Source of the DNA: Arthrobacter sp. NicSoilC5
Lineage (GTDB): Bacteria; Actinomycetota; Actinomycetes; Actinomycetales; Micrococcaceae
Direction: 5' to 3'
Assembly: GCF_019977395.1 (NCBI RefSeq)
Contig: NZ_AP024660.1
Span: forward strand, 1,178,001 to 1,242,000
Length of the DNA: 64,000 nucleotides
Every line of letters begins with the position of its first letter. Position 1 is the first letter of the stretch. The position numbers and the translations under genes were made by a program. Below are positions 26,096-34,510 of the stretch, piece by piece. Below the pieces are notes generated by a model. The model was not told the origin of the DNA. It worked only from the letters and a program-made list of their open reading frames with translations, and did no database searches.

Positions 26096-27145
26096 TCAGT
26101 AATCGCCTTCAGGTTTCAATTCCCGGGACAGCAGAACCGGCCCCAGTTGGTCAACGGACAGCTTGCCTGCCAGCACCGCCACGACGGCGGCAGTAATGGG
26201 CATTTCGACGCCGAGTTTGCCGGCAAGTTCATGGACGGCCTGGCCGGACTTGATGCCTTCGGCGGTCTGGGTCATCTTCCGGCCCACCTCTTCCAGCGTC
26301 AGGCCCTGTCCCAGCAGCCGGCCGGCCGTGTGGTTCCTGGAGAGCGCGGAGGAACACGTTGCCACGAGGTCGCCAAGCCCCGCGAGCCCGGCCATGGTTT
26401 TCGCTTCGCCGCCCAGTGCCAGCGCAAGGCGGGATGTTTCCGCAAGTCCCCGGGTAATCACCGAGGCTTTGGTGTTGTCCCCCATCTGCCTGCCCTCGCA
26501 GATGCCCACGGCCAGCGCGATGACGTTCTTGACGATGCCGCCAATTTCGACGCCGACGACGTCCGCCGTGGTGTACGGGCGGAAGTAGGGGGCGGTGCAG
26601 CTCCTGGCAAGCCAGCCCGCCGTCGCGGAATCCGTGCACGCCACAACGGACGCGGTGGGTTCCTCACGGGCAATTTCCATGGCGAGATTGGGGCCTGAGA
26701 CGACCGCGATGCGTTCCTGCGGCAGGCCCAGTTCCTGGCTGATGACCTCACTCATCCGGGCGTCGGTTCCCAGCTCCAGGCCTTTCATGAGGGAGACGAC
26801 GACGGCCCCGGGGGCGATCATGTCCTTCCACTCCCGCAGCTGGGGACGCAGCGACTGGGCCGGAACGGCCACCACCACCAGCTCTGCCCCTGCCAGGACC
26901 TCGCGGATGTCGGTCGACGCCGTGATGCTTTCCGGCAGGACGATGTCCTTGAGGTAGTCGCTGTTGCGGTGGCTGGTGTTGATCTCTTCCACCACTTCGG
27001 CGCGCCTGCCCCACAGCTTGATGGCGCGCGGCGTACCGGTGGCGGTGGCGGCGTCGGCCAGGATCTTCGCGAACGTTGTTCCCCACGATCCTGCACCGAG
27101 GACGGCCACTGTGCGGGCCGCTCCCGGCTTTGCGTCAGCGGTCAC
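26096..27145 (-). CDS. gpsA: NAD(P)H-dependent glycerol-3-phosphate dehydrogenase
   Basis: Makes sn-glycerol-3-phosphate for phospholipids from dihydroxyacetone phosphate. 349 residues; Rossmann motif GAGSWGT at 17-23, the substrate-binding Lys in GGIVKNVIALAVG, and the C-terminal helical domain with GLGDLVATCSS. The GTG start overlaps the plsC stop (GTGA), so it is coupled to the acyltransferase that uses its pathway's products. Confidence 0.96.
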   Translation of the reverse strand: MTADAKPGAARTVAVLGAGSWGTTFAKILADAATATGTPRAIKLWGRRAEVVEEINTSHRNSDYLKDIVLPESITASTDIREVLAGAELVVVAVPAQSLRPQLREWKDMIAPGAVVVSLMKGLELGTDARMSEVISQELGLPQERIAVVSGPNLAMEIAREEPTASVVACTDSATAGWLARSCTAPYFRPYTTADVVGVEIGGIVKNVIALAVGICEGRQMGDNTKASVITRGLAETSRLALALGGEAKTMAGLAGLGDLVATCSSALSRNHTAGRLLGQGLTLEEVGRKMTQTAEGIKSGQAVHELAGKLGVEMPITAAVVAVLAGKLSVDQLGPVLLSRELKPEGDY

Positions 27146-27912
27146 TGCGCTTCCGTTCCTGTGCCCGGCTGCTGCCCGCGTTCCACGAACCGCCCGTGCT
27201 TGGCCTGCTGCTGCTTGGCCGGATCCCAGCGTTCCGCGGGAGGCTGCTCACCGCGCAGGCCCGCCAGGAGCTCCGTGATGGCGTCCATGATCAGTTCCGT
27301 GGCCTCGCTCAGTGTGGCCTTATCCAGGGGACGGCCCTTGAAGGCGCTCAGGTCCACGGGATTGCCCACCACCACGCGGGAACGCTTCCGCGGGAACAGG
27401 TGGAACCGCTTGCCGTACCTGGGGAAGACCTCGTGCGCACCCCAGTGGGCGATGGGCACCACCGGGATACCCCCTTCGAGGGCAAGCCGTGCCGCGCCAG
27501 TGTGTCCCTTCATCGGCCAAAGCCCGGGGTCGCGGGTCAGAGTGCCCTCCGGGTAGATGATGATTGCGCCGCCCTCAGCCACAATCTCCTGGGCCACCTG
27601 CAGCGACCGGTTCGCTCCCGCCGTCGAACGCTCCACCGGCACCTGCTTGGTGGCGCGCAGGAGCGGGCCCAGGCCGGGCACCTTGAAGAGCCCGGCCTTG
27701 GCCAGGAAGTGCGGGGCCCGCTTCTGGTTGTAGAGCATGTGCCCCACCACCAGGGGGTCGATTTCGGTGCAGTGGTTGGGCGCGGCGATGAAGCCGCCTG
27801 CGGGAAGCTTCTCCGTGCCTTCCCATGTTTTGGACATCATGAGGTTCATCAGGGGCCGGACGACGCCGGCGATGAACACAAATGTGGCCCTGCTCTTGGC
27901 AGATTCCTTCAC
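27142..27912 (-). CDS. plsC: 1-acylglycerol-3-phosphate acyltransferase (PlsC family)
   Basis: Membrane-associated acyltransferase of phosphatidic acid synthesis, 256 residues. The catalytic HX4D motif is NHCTEID at 46-52, and the glycerol-phosphate-binding motif is YPEGTLTRD. A single N-terminal hydrophobic segment is present. The Gln/Lys/Pro-rich tail (from about 228) is variable. It sits between murA and gpsA, linking envelope lipid and wall precursor supply. Confidence 0.9.
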   Translation of the reverse strand: MKESAKSRATFVFIAGVVRPLMNLMMSKTWEGTEKLPAGGFIAAPNHCTEIDPLVVGHMLYNQKRAPHFLAKAGLFKVPGLGPLLRATKQVPVERSTAGANRSLQVAQEIVAEGGAIIIYPEGTLTRDPGLWPMKGHTGAARLALEGGIPVVPIAHWGAHEVFPRYGKRFHLFPRKRSRVVVGNPVDLSAFKGRPLDKATLSEATELIMDAITELLAGLRGEQPPAERWDPAKQQQAKHGRFVERGQQPGTGTEAQ

Positions 27913-27921
27913 AGTCCCGCT

Positions 27922-29247
27922 CTACTTCGTGGTTGTGATGTCGAAATCGGCACCGAGGCCAGCAAGCTTCTCGGTGAAGCGCTCGTAGCCGCGGTTGATG
28001 ATGTCGATGCCGGTGACCCGCGAAGTTCCCGTGGCGGCCAGGGCGGCGATCAGGTGGCTGAAGCCGCCGCGGAGGTCCGGAACATCGATGTCGGTTCCCT
28101 TGAGCTGGGTGGGGCCGGAAATGACCGCGGAGTGCAGGAAGTTCCGTTGGCCGAAGCGGCACGGGACGCTGCCCAGGCACTCCCGGTGCACCTGGATGCT
28201 GGCACCCATGCGGATGAGCGCGTCCGTGAAGCCGAAGCGGTTCTCGTACACCGTTTCGTGGACAATCGAGACGCCCTCGGCCTGGGTGAGTGCCACCACC
28301 AGCGGCTGCTGCCAGTCGGTCATGAAGCCGGGGTGGACGTCCGTTTCGAGGACCAGCGGGTTCAGCTTGCCGCCCTTGTGGTAGAACCGGATGCCGTCCT
28401 CTCCGATGTCCATTCCGCCGCCCACTTTGCGGTAGGTGTTCAGGAAAGTCATCATGTCGCGCTGGGAGGCACCCTCGACGAAGATGTCGCCGCGGGTCAC
28501 CAGCGCCGCCGACGCCCAGGACGCCGACTCATTGCGGTCCGAAAGGGCGCGGTGGTTGTAGCCGCCCAGGTCGCGGACGCCCTCGATGCGGATGGTGCGG
28601 TCAGTCTGGACGCTGATAATGGCGCCCATCTTCTGCAGCACGGCGATGAGGTCGATGATTTCCGGTTCGGTGGCGGCGCCGGAAAGTTCCGTGATGCCTT
28701 CCGCGCGGGTGGCGCTCAGCAGGACCTGCTCCGTGGCCCCCACAGAAGGGTAGGGGAGGGAGATTTTGGCGCCATGAAGGCCTTTGGGCGCCGAGATGTG
28801 GATGCCGCCGGGGCGTTTCTCCACCACGGCACCGAACTGGCGCAGGACGTCCAGGTGGTAGTCGATGGGCCGGTCGCCGATCTTGCAGCCGCCCAGGTCA
28901 GGGATGAAGGCTTCGCCGATCGCGTGGATCAGCGGCCCGCACAGCAGGATGGGAATGCGGGAGTCGCCGGCGTGGGCGTCGATCGCGGTGCTCGGCGCCG
29001 TCTTGGCAGCCTTGGGGTCAAGGGTCAGGTCGCCGTTGACGGGGTCTTTCTCCACCGTCACGCCATGCAGCTGCAGCAGGGAGGTGACTACCTCGACGTC
29101 CTTGATTTCCGGCACGTTCCGCAACACCGAGGGTTCGTTGCCCAGCAGCGCCGCCACCATTGCCTTGGGGACAAGGTTCTTTGCCCCACGGACGCTGACG
29201 CGGCCTGTAAGCGGGACACCGCCGCGGATTGTCAGAACACTACTCAT
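27922..29247 (-). CDS. murA: UDP-N-acetylglucosamine 1-carboxyvinyltransferase MurA
   Basis: Committed step of peptidoglycan synthesis: transfers enolpyruvate from PEP to UDP-GlcNAc. 441 residues; GAKN at 21-24 near the N-terminus and the active-site loop GGCKIGDRP, where Cys121 corresponds to E. coli Cys115, the fosfomycin target. Because the Cys is kept (not Asp), intrinsic target-based fosfomycin resistance is not expected. First gene of a four-gene minus-strand run. Confidence 0.96.
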   Translation of the reverse strand: MSSVLTIRGGVPLTGRVSVRGAKNLVPKAMVAALLGNEPSVLRNVPEIKDVEVVTSLLQLHGVTVEKDPVNGDLTLDPKAAKTAPSTAIDAHAGDSRIPILLCGPLIHAIGEAFIPDLGGCKIGDRPIDYHLDVLRQFGAVVEKRPGGIHISAPKGLHGAKISLPYPSVGATEQVLLSATRAEGITELSGAATEPEIIDLIAVLQKMGAIISVQTDRTIRIEGVRDLGGYNHRALSDRNESASWASAALVTRGDIFVEGASQRDMMTFLNTYRKVGGGMDIGEDGIRFYHKGGKLNPLVLETDVHPGFMTDWQQPLVVALTQAEGVSIVHETVYENRFGFTDALIRMGASIQVHRECLGSVPCRFGQRNFLHSAVISGPTQLKGTDIDVPDLRGGFSHLIAALAATGTSRVTGIDIINRGYERFTEKLAGLGADFDITTTK

Positions 29248-29395
29248 ATACCGGTTTCCTCACGATCACTAGCCCCCAAAACCTTGCAAAGGCTCCAACC
29301 AAGCATAAAAGGTCGCGTTACCGAACCGAAATAAGGGGGCACCGGCGGCGGGGCGTGGCGGAACGGGCACCCGCCGCCGGATGGCGCACCCCAGG
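29248..29395 (-). terminator. Hairpin after leuD and promoter region of murA
   Basis: An 11-bp perfect inverted repeat (29342-29352 with 29370-29380, 17-nt loop) lies just downstream of the leuD stop and probably ends the leuCD transcript, although no T run follows. The rest of the gap holds the AT-richer murA upstream region with a possible TATGCT box; I see no further gene. Confidence 0.45.
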
Positions 29396-29998
29396 CTAGG
29401 AAAGCTTCGCCGGCAGGGTCTTGGGCTTGAAAGCCGGGCGGGTGGCCTCATAGGCCGTGATGTCGGCTTCGTGCTGCAGGGTCAGCCCGATGTCATCCAG
29501 GCCTTCCAGGAGCCGCCAGCGGGTGTAGTCATCGATCTCAAAGGGCGCCACGATGTTGCCGCACACCACGGTCTTGGACTCGAGGTCCACCGTGACCTGG
29601 GTGCCCGGGGCGTTCTCGAGTTCCTTCCAGATGAGCTCGATGTCGTCCTGGGCCACCTGCGCAGCCAGCAGCCCCTGCTTGCCCGAGTTGCCGCGGAAAA
29701 TATCCGCGAAGCGGGACGACAGCACGGCCTTGAAGCCGTAGTCCTTCAACGCCCAGACGGCGTGCTCGCGGGAGGAACCGGTACCGAAGTCCGGGCCGGC
29801 CACCAGGACCGAACCGGCGTTGTACGGCTCCTGGTTCAGGATGAAGGAGGAGTCCTTCCGCCACGCCGAGAACAGGGCGTCCTCGAAGCCGGTCCGGGTG
29901 ATGCGCTTGAGGTACACCGCGGGGATGATCTGGTCGGTGTCGACGTTGCTCTGGCGCAGCGGGACGCCAATGCCGGTGTGCTTGGTGAACTTTTCCAT
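29396..29998 (-). CDS. leuD: 3-isopropylmalate dehydratase small subunit
   Basis: Partner of LeuC in isomerising 2-isopropylmalate to 3-isopropylmalate in leucine synthesis. 200 residues, with the swivel-domain motifs [14 protein letters not shown] and [17 protein letters not shown] that bind the substrate. It begins 9 nt after the leuC stop, so the two are co-transcribed from the IclR-controlled promoter. Confidence 0.97.
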   Translation of the reverse strand: MEKFTKHTGIGVPLRQSNVDTDQIIPAVYLKRITRTGFEDALFSAWRKDSSFILNQEPYNAGSVLVAGPDFGTGSSREHAVWALKDYGFKAVLSSRFADIFRGNSGKQGLLAAQVAQDDIELIWKELENAPGTQVTVDLESKTVVCGNIVAPFEIDDYTRWRLLEGLDDIGLTLQHEADITAYEATRPAFKPKTLPAKLS

Positions 29999-30007
29999 GG
30001 TGTTGTC

Positions 30008-31462
30008 CTAGGCTGCGTCGATGCGGATGGCTGCGGGTTCGGGAGCCGGTTCAAGGTCCGACGGCGAGCTGAGCGTGCCGCGCACGGCCGTGGCTGCGGC
30101 CACCACCGGCGAGACCAGGTGCGTGCGTCCGCCCTTGCCCTGGCGTCCTTCGAAGTTGCGGTTGGAGGTGGAGGCGCACCGCTCCCCCGGCTCCAGCTGG
30201 TCCGGGTTCATGCCCAGGCACATGGAGCAGCCGGCGAAGCGCCATTCGGCACCGAAGTCCTTGAAGACCTTGTCCAGTCCCTCCGCCTCGGCTTCGAGCC
30301 GGACGCGGGCCGAGCCGGGCACCACCAGCATGCGGACCTGCGGGTCCTTTTCGCGGCCGCGGATGATGTCCGCGGCAGCGCGCAGGTCCTCGATCCGGGA
30401 GTTGGTGCAGGAACCGAGGAAGACGGTGTCTACCCTGATGTCCTTCATCTGTGTGCCGGCCTCGAGTCCCATGTACTGCAGGGCGCGCTCGGCGGCAGCC
30501 TTGGCGTTCTCGTCGCCGAAGTCCTCGGGGGACGGAACGGCCTGGGACAGGGACACGCCCTGGCCGGGGTTGGTGCCCCAAGTGACGAAGGGCTCCAGCG
30601 TGTCGGCGTCCAGGTCCACCTCGACGTCGAAGGTGGCGTCGTCGTCGGTCCGCAGCGTGGTCCAGTACTCGACGGCGGCGTCCCAGTCAGCGCCCTCCGG
30701 CGCGTGCGGACGGCCCAGCATGTACTCGTAGGTGGTCTGGTCGGGTGCCACCATGCCGGCCCTGGCGCCTGCCTCGATGGACATGTTGCAGATGGTCATC
30801 CGCGCTTCCATGGACAACGCCCGGATGGCCGAGCCGCGGTATTCCAACACATAGCCCTGGCCGCCGCCGGTGCCGATCTTTGCGATCACGGCGAGGATAA
30901 TGTCCTTGGCGGTAACGCCCGGGCGCAGGGTGCCCTCCACGTTGATGGCCATGGTCTTGAACGGCTTCAGGGACAGGGTCTGGGTGGCCATGACGTGCTC
31001 CACCTCGGACGTGCCGATGCCCATGGCCAGCGCGCCGAACGCACCGTGCGTGGAGGTGTGCGAGTCGCCGCAGACCACCGTCATGCCGGGCTGCGTGAGG
31101 CCCAGCTGGGGACCTACGACGTGGACGATGCCCTGTTCGGCGTCGCCCAGGCTGTGCAGCCGGACCCCGAACTCCGCGCAGTTGTTGCGCAGGGTCTGGA
31201 TCTGGGTGCGGCTGGTGAGGTCTGCAATGGGCTTGTCGATGTCCAGGGTGGGGGTGTTGTGGTCTTCGGTGGCGATGGTCAGGTCCGGCCGGCGCAGCTT
31301 GCGCCCGGCCAGGCGCAGGCCTTCAAAGGCCTGCGGGGACGTGACTTCGTGGACCAGGTGAAGGTCGATGAAGAGAAGGTCAGGCTGGGCGTTGGCACCA
31401 TCGCCGTCACCTTTGCGCACCACGTGTGCGTCCCAGACTTTCTCGGCCAATGTCTTTCCCAT
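30008..31462 (-). CDS. leuC: 3-isopropylmalate dehydratase large subunit
   Basis: Aconitase-family [4Fe-4S] enzyme of leucine synthesis, 484 residues. Motifs include [14 protein letters not shown], the cluster cysteines in [13 protein letters not shown] and in the [10 protein letters not shown] segment. ATG 31462 has AAGGGAGAGG upstream. It is divergent from the IclR-type regulator gene, and an inverted repeat lies between them. Confidence 0.97.
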   Translation of the reverse strand: MGKTLAEKVWDAHVVRKGDGDGANAQPDLLFIDLHLVHEVTSPQAFEGLRLAGRKLRRPDLTIATEDHNTPTLDIDKPIADLTSRTQIQTLRNNCAEFGVRLHSLGDAEQGIVHVVGPQLGLTQPGMTVVCGDSHTSTHGAFGALAMGIGTSEVEHVMATQTLSLKPFKTMAINVEGTLRPGVTAKDIILAVIAKIGTGGGQGYVLEYRGSAIRALSMEARMTICNMSIEAGARAGMVAPDQTTYEYMLGRPHAPEGADWDAAVEYWTTLRTDDDATFDVEVDLDADTLEPFVTWGTNPGQGVSLSQAVPSPEDFGDENAKAAAERALQYMGLEAGTQMKDIRVDTVFLGSCTNSRIEDLRAAADIIRGREKDPQVRMLVVPGSARVRLEAEAEGLDKVFKDFGAEWRFAGCSMCLGMNPDQLEPGERCASTSNRNFEGRQGKGGRTHLVSPVVAAATAVRGTLSSPSDLEPAPEPAAIRIDAA

Positions 31463-31540
31463 GGCCCTCTCCCTTCACTGCTGTTTGGCTGAATGGTCCA
31501 ACTGAATCAGGAGGGCTCCACGCCGCGCCACCCGAAAGAT

Positions 31541-31575
31541 TTGCATCTCAGATAATGAGACGGCAATATCATTAC
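31541..31575. promoter_or_regulatory. Divergent leuC/IclR promoter with TCTCA-N5-TGAGA operator
   Basis: A perfect inverted repeat TCTCA-GATAA-TGAGA occupies 31546-31560. For the regulator gene it sits inside the spacer between TTGCAT (31541-31546) and CAATAT (31564-31569), 17 bp apart; CAATAT ends 6 nt before ATG 31576. The same repeat, as TCTCATTATCTGAGA on the minus strand, covers a TTATCT box usable by leuC. The position is ideal for repression and autoregulation by the IclR protein. A matching repeat is found upstream of ilvD. Confidence 0.7.
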
Positions 31576-32295
31576 ATGGACAATTCTAGTGGAGTCGGTG
31601 TCATTGATAAAGCGGCCCAGGTGCTCGATGCCCTCGAGGCAGGACCCACCACCCTGGCGCAGCTTGTAGCCGCCACGGGCCTGGCCCGCCCCACTGTCCA
31701 CCGCCTCGCTTTGGCGCTGGTGCACCACCGGCTCGTCAGCCGCGACATCCAGGGCCGCTTCGTGCTCGGCAGCAGGCTTGTTGAGCTCGCCTCGGCAGCC
31801 GGCGAGGACCGCCTGATCGCCTCCGCCGGCCCGGTCCTGATGCAACTGCGCGACGCCACGGGCGAGAGCGCCCAGATCTTCCGCCGCCAGGGCGACTGGC
31901 GCGTCTGCGTCGCCTCCGCCGAGCGGCCCATCGGCCTGCGCGACACCATCCCCGTCGGCACCCAGTTGTCCATGAAGGCAGGTTCCGCGGCCCAGGTCCT
32001 GCTGGCGTGGGAAGACCACGACCGGCTCCTGGAGGGCCTGCAGTCGGCCCGCTTTACGCCCACCGTCCTGGCAGGAGTACGACGACGGGGCTGGGGGCAG
32101 AGCCTGGGCGAACGCGAGCCGGGGGTCGCGTCCGTCTCGGCACCGGTGCGGGGTCCGTCCGGCAGGGTGATCGCCGCCGTCTCCATTTCGGGCCCCATCG
32201 AACGCCTGACCCGCCAGCCGGGACGCCTCCACGCTGAAGTGGTCTGCAATGCAGGACGGATCCTGACCGAGGCCCTGCGGAAGAACAACGACTAG
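31576..32295 (+). CDS. IclR-family regulator of the leuCD operon (NdgR/LtbR-like)
   Basis: 239-residue regulator with an N-terminal winged helix (about 8-60; TTLAQLVAATGLARPTVHR is the recognition helix region) and an IclR effector domain. Divergent transcription from leuCD is the hallmark of the actinobacterial NdgR/LtbR group, which controls leucine synthesis and often other amino-acid genes. ATG 31576 follows CAATAT by 6 nt, suggesting a leaderless mRNA; the frame is open upstream to 31426 but this would run over the operator. Regulation of leuCD is known for the group; control of ilvD here is inference from a shared motif. Confidence 0.88.
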   Translation: MDNSSGVGVIDKAAQVLDALEAGPTTLAQLVAATGLARPTVHRLALALVHHRLVSRDIQGRFVLGSRLVELASAAGEDRLIASAGPVLMQLRDATGESAQIFRRQGDWRVCVASAERPIGLRDTIPVGTQLSMKAGSAAQVLLAWEDHDRLLEGLQSARFTPTVLAGVRRRGWGQSLGEREPGVASVSAPVRGPSGRVIAAVSISGPIERLTRQPGRLHAEVVCNAGRILTEALRKNND

Positions 32296-32326
32296 GACCT
32301 TCCCCTCTCCCGGCAGCCCGCGCGGC

Positions 32327-32332
32327 TAGGCT
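32327..32332 (+). promoter_or_regulatory. -10 box of the leaderless DUF1697 gene
   Basis: TAGGCT ends 6 nt before ATG 32339; no Shine-Dalgarno sequence precedes this start. Confidence 0.5.
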
Positions 32333-32338
32333 GTGGCC

Positions 32339-32884
32339 ATGGGCAGCTATGCAGTGTTCCTCCGCGGCATCAACGTGGGCGGAATCAATATCAAAATGGC
32401 GGACCTCAGGGACGCATTGAAGACCTGTGGTTTCGAGGACGCGAAGACCCTCCTGGCGAGCGGCAACGTGGTGCTGTCCAGCAGCCTGGACGCCGCAGCC
32501 GTGAAGCGCGAATGCGAAAAGTGCCTCCGAGCGGCCTTTGGCTACGAAGCATGGGTGGTGGTCCTGGAAGCCGGGCGGGTGGGCCACCTGGTGGAAGCAT
32601 GCCCTTACCCTGACGACGACAAGTCCACCCACGCCTACATCACCATCTCCTCGGACACCGCCGTCCTGGACGAACTGGAAGCAGCCGGCTCAGCCCTGGA
32701 AGGCCACGCCCAGCAGCGGCTGGCGCCGGAGGCGCTTGCCTGGCTGGCCCCCGTAGGCGGAACCCTGGACAGTCCCTTCAGCAAAATCAGCGCGAAGGCG
32801 AAGTTCAAAGCCGCGACCACCACGCGGAACCTCCGCACCATGATCAAGGTCCGCGACGCCGCACGGGCCGTCGCAGCGGGCTAG
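32339..32884 (+). CDS. DUF1697 family protein
   Basis: 181-residue protein of the DUF1697 family, function unknown. The family N-terminus YAVFLRGINVGG is at residues 4-15, followed by MADLRDALKTCGF and LASGNVVL. The C-terminal segment contains SPFSKISAKAKFKAATTTRN, close to the usual family ending. I start at ATG 32339 (6 nt after a TAGGCT box) rather than GTG 32333. It is a stand-alone gene between the IclR regulator and the dynamin-like pair, convergent with the latter. Confidence 0.85.
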   Translation: MGSYAVFLRGINVGGINIKMADLRDALKTCGFEDAKTLLASGNVVLSSSLDAAAVKRECEKCLRAAFGYEAWVVVLEAGRVGHLVEACPYPDDDKSTHAYITISSDTAVLDELEAAGSALEGHAQQRLAPEALAWLAPVGGTLDSPFSKISAKAKFKAATTTRNLRTMIKVRDAARAVAAG

Positions 32885-32894
32885 CGAACAGGCG

Positions 32895-33596
32895 CTAGGC
32901 CCGCCCGGCCTTCCTCAGTGCCTTGTTGAACGCCGCAAGCCTTCCGATTTCCGCTTCCACTGGTTCCACGACCAGCTCCTGAGCCGCCGCTGCAACGGCA
33001 CTGTTGAGCCGTCGTCGCGCCCTTGCAGCCCTGGCCCGGGCAGCCGCGGCCGCAATGAAACGTCCGGTGATCGCCAGGAAGATCCCCAAAACCAATCCGA
33101 AGGCGATCATCAGGGTGGGCACCGGCCATCCCTCTACGCGCGGCACCTCCGGCACCGGCAGCTGGAGGTAGCCGAGCCCGGCCAGGACGCCCAGCCAGCC
33201 CAGACCGCCCAGCAGGATTAACAGTGCCAGCCACTGAACCACGTTGAAGGCACCCCACCACCATGCCTTCCGGTTGGCGGCCAGGTCGGTTCCGGCGATG
33301 GCCTGGTCCAGCGCATCGGGCAGGCGCTCCCGGCCGGCCCTTGCAGCCCCCCGGATCGCGGCCCGCCATGGGCCGGGTGCTCCGGCGCTGGCCGCGTCCG
33401 CGAACTCCCTGACAGCTGCATCGGTGCGTGCCCGCTCCGGCGCACCGGCCGGCGGCAGCGATGTCCGGTTCAGGCTGGCAGGAGAACTGCTTCGGAGGTT
33501 GAGCCGGCGCAGCGGGTCAACCCGGAACCGGGAGAGCCAGCGGGTTACCGGCCAGCCGGTGCGGCGCACGGACTCGAGTCGGTAGGACTGTCCCAC
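32895..33596 (-). CDS. C-terminal membrane part of dynamin-like GTPase (frameshifted off)
   Basis: This 233-codon frame holds what should be the C-terminal half of the preceding GTPase. It has two long hydrophobic segments (about residues 112-150 and 160-185) joined by a short loop, then an Ala/Arg-rich helical tail ending LAAFNKALRKAGRA. It overlaps the upstream reading frame by 52 nt in the -1 phase. Adding one G to the GGG at 33599-33601 joins the two frames into 538 residues reading VVGAVGQSYR across the junction. GTG 33596 could serve as an independent start but has only a weak ribosome-binding site. Probably a broken gene or a homopolymer sequencing error. Confidence 0.7.
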   Translation of the reverse strand: MGQSYRLESVRRTGWPVTRWLSRFRVDPLRRLNLRSSSPASLNRTSLPPAGAPERARTDAAVREFADAASAGAPGPWRAAIRGAARAGRERLPDALDQAIAGTDLAANRKAWWWGAFNVVQWLALLILLGGLGWLGVLAGLGYLQLPVPEVPRVEGWPVPTLMIAFGLVLGIFLAITGRFIAAAAARARAARARRRLNSAVAAAAQELVVEPVEAEIGRLAAFNKALRKAGRA

Positions 33597-34510
33597 AGCC
33601 CTACCACGGCAGGCACATTCGCCGCAACAGCCAGTTCGTCCGCAAGCTGTGTCCTGGTGGCAGAACGGATCCCTGCGGCGTCGCCGTCACCGGAGGCGAG
33701 CCGCAGGTCCTCTGCGGCCTTGCTGATGTCCGCTTCCAACCGCCGGGACTGGGCCTGCCGCTGCACGGCCACTTTCCGGATCGCTGCCCGCACCTCCCCA
33801 ATTCCTGCACCCGTCAGGGCGGATGAAGCGAGTACGCGCACCTGTCCCAGCCCCTCGCCGGCAAGGATCGCGTGCAGCGAGTCAAGCACCGGCTGCACAT
33901 CGTGCGCGGGAAGCCGGTCCACTTGGTTGAGGACCACCAGCGTGACGGCCCCGTGGGACGCCAACGGCGCCAGGAACCCGTTATGGAGTGCCGCATCCGC
34001 ATATTTCTGCGGATCGAGCACCCACACCAGGACGTCCACCAGGCCCACCATGCGCTGCACGATCTCGCGGTTAGCGGCGTGGGTGGAGTCGAAGTCGGGG
34101 AGGTCCAGCAGGATCAGCCCGGTCCGTTCGTCCGCGAAGCCCTCCACGGGCTGGGCGTGGTGCCGGTTCCCCACCTCCAGCCAGTCGAGGAGCGCTTCAC
34201 TGCCCGCCGCTCCCCAGACCCCTGCCAACGGTTCCGATGTGGTGGGCCGGCGCGCGGCCGCCGTCGCGATTTCCGCGCCGCTGACGGCGTTGAAGAGGGA
34301 CGACTTGCCGCTTCCCGTTGCCCCAAAGAAGCCGACCACTGTGTGGTCACCGGACAGCGAACGGCGGGAACTTGCGCGTTCCAGGACGTCGAACGCTTCC
34401 TGCAGCGCCTGGTCCGGCAGGACCCCCTCCCCCAGTTCGCGGGCGTCCTGGAGTGCCTGGAGCCGGGTGTCCAGCCGCGAGGACTCCCGCGCTCCGCTGT
34501 GCCGGCTCAC
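33545..34510 (-). CDS. Dynamin-like GTPase (YfjP family), GTPase part, truncated by frameshift
   Basis: 321-residue frame with a GTPase domain: P-loop GATGSGKS at 63-70, switch/G2-G3 region ending LLDLPDFDS, and G4-like LNQVDRLP. The last residues (GLWDSPTDSSPCAAPAGR) look out of frame; the expected continuation with membrane helices is in the overlapping frame at 32895-33596. GTG 34510 overlaps the stop of the upstream GTPase (GTGA). The two-GTPase arrangement with C-terminal membrane helices resembles the DynA/DynB dynamin-like pair of Streptomyces, which acts at division septa; YfjP-family GTPase is the safer name. Confidence 0.75.
   Translation of the reverse strand: MSRHSGARESSRLDTRLQALQDARELGEGVLPDQALQEAFDVLERASSRRSLSGDHTVVGFFGATGSGKSSLFNAVSGAEIATAAARRPTTSEPLAGVWGAAGSEALLDWLEVGNRHHAQPVEGFADERTGLILLDLPDFDSTHAANREIVQRMVGLVDVLVWVLDPQKYADAALHNGFLAPLASHGAVTLVVLNQVDRLPAHDVQPVLDSLHAILAGEGLGQVRVLASSALTGAGIGEVRAAIRKVAVQRQAQSRRLEADISKAAEDLRLASGDGDAAGIRSATRTQLADELAVAANVPAVVGLWDSPTDSSPCAAPAGR
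33599..33601 (-). other. Probable 1-nt deletion in a G run (frameshift site)
   Basis: On the minus strand the sequence reads GTGGTAGGGCTGTGGGACAG. A fourth G would give GTG GTA GGG GCT GTG GGA CAG and restore one continuous reading frame. No slippery heptamer typical of programmed -1 shifting is present. Confidence 0.65.

Noticed and set aside
27076..31492. Long plus-strand open frames across murA, leuD and leuC (27076-29334, 29381-31492)
   Set aside because: They are antisense shadows of well-supported minus-strand genes; their sequences are Arg/Gly/His/Pro-rich without family motifs, as expected at high GC.
33590..33610. Programmed -1 frameshift in the second dynamin-like GTPase
   Set aside because: No slippery heptamer or obvious downstream pseudoknot; a one-base deletion or sequencing error is simpler.
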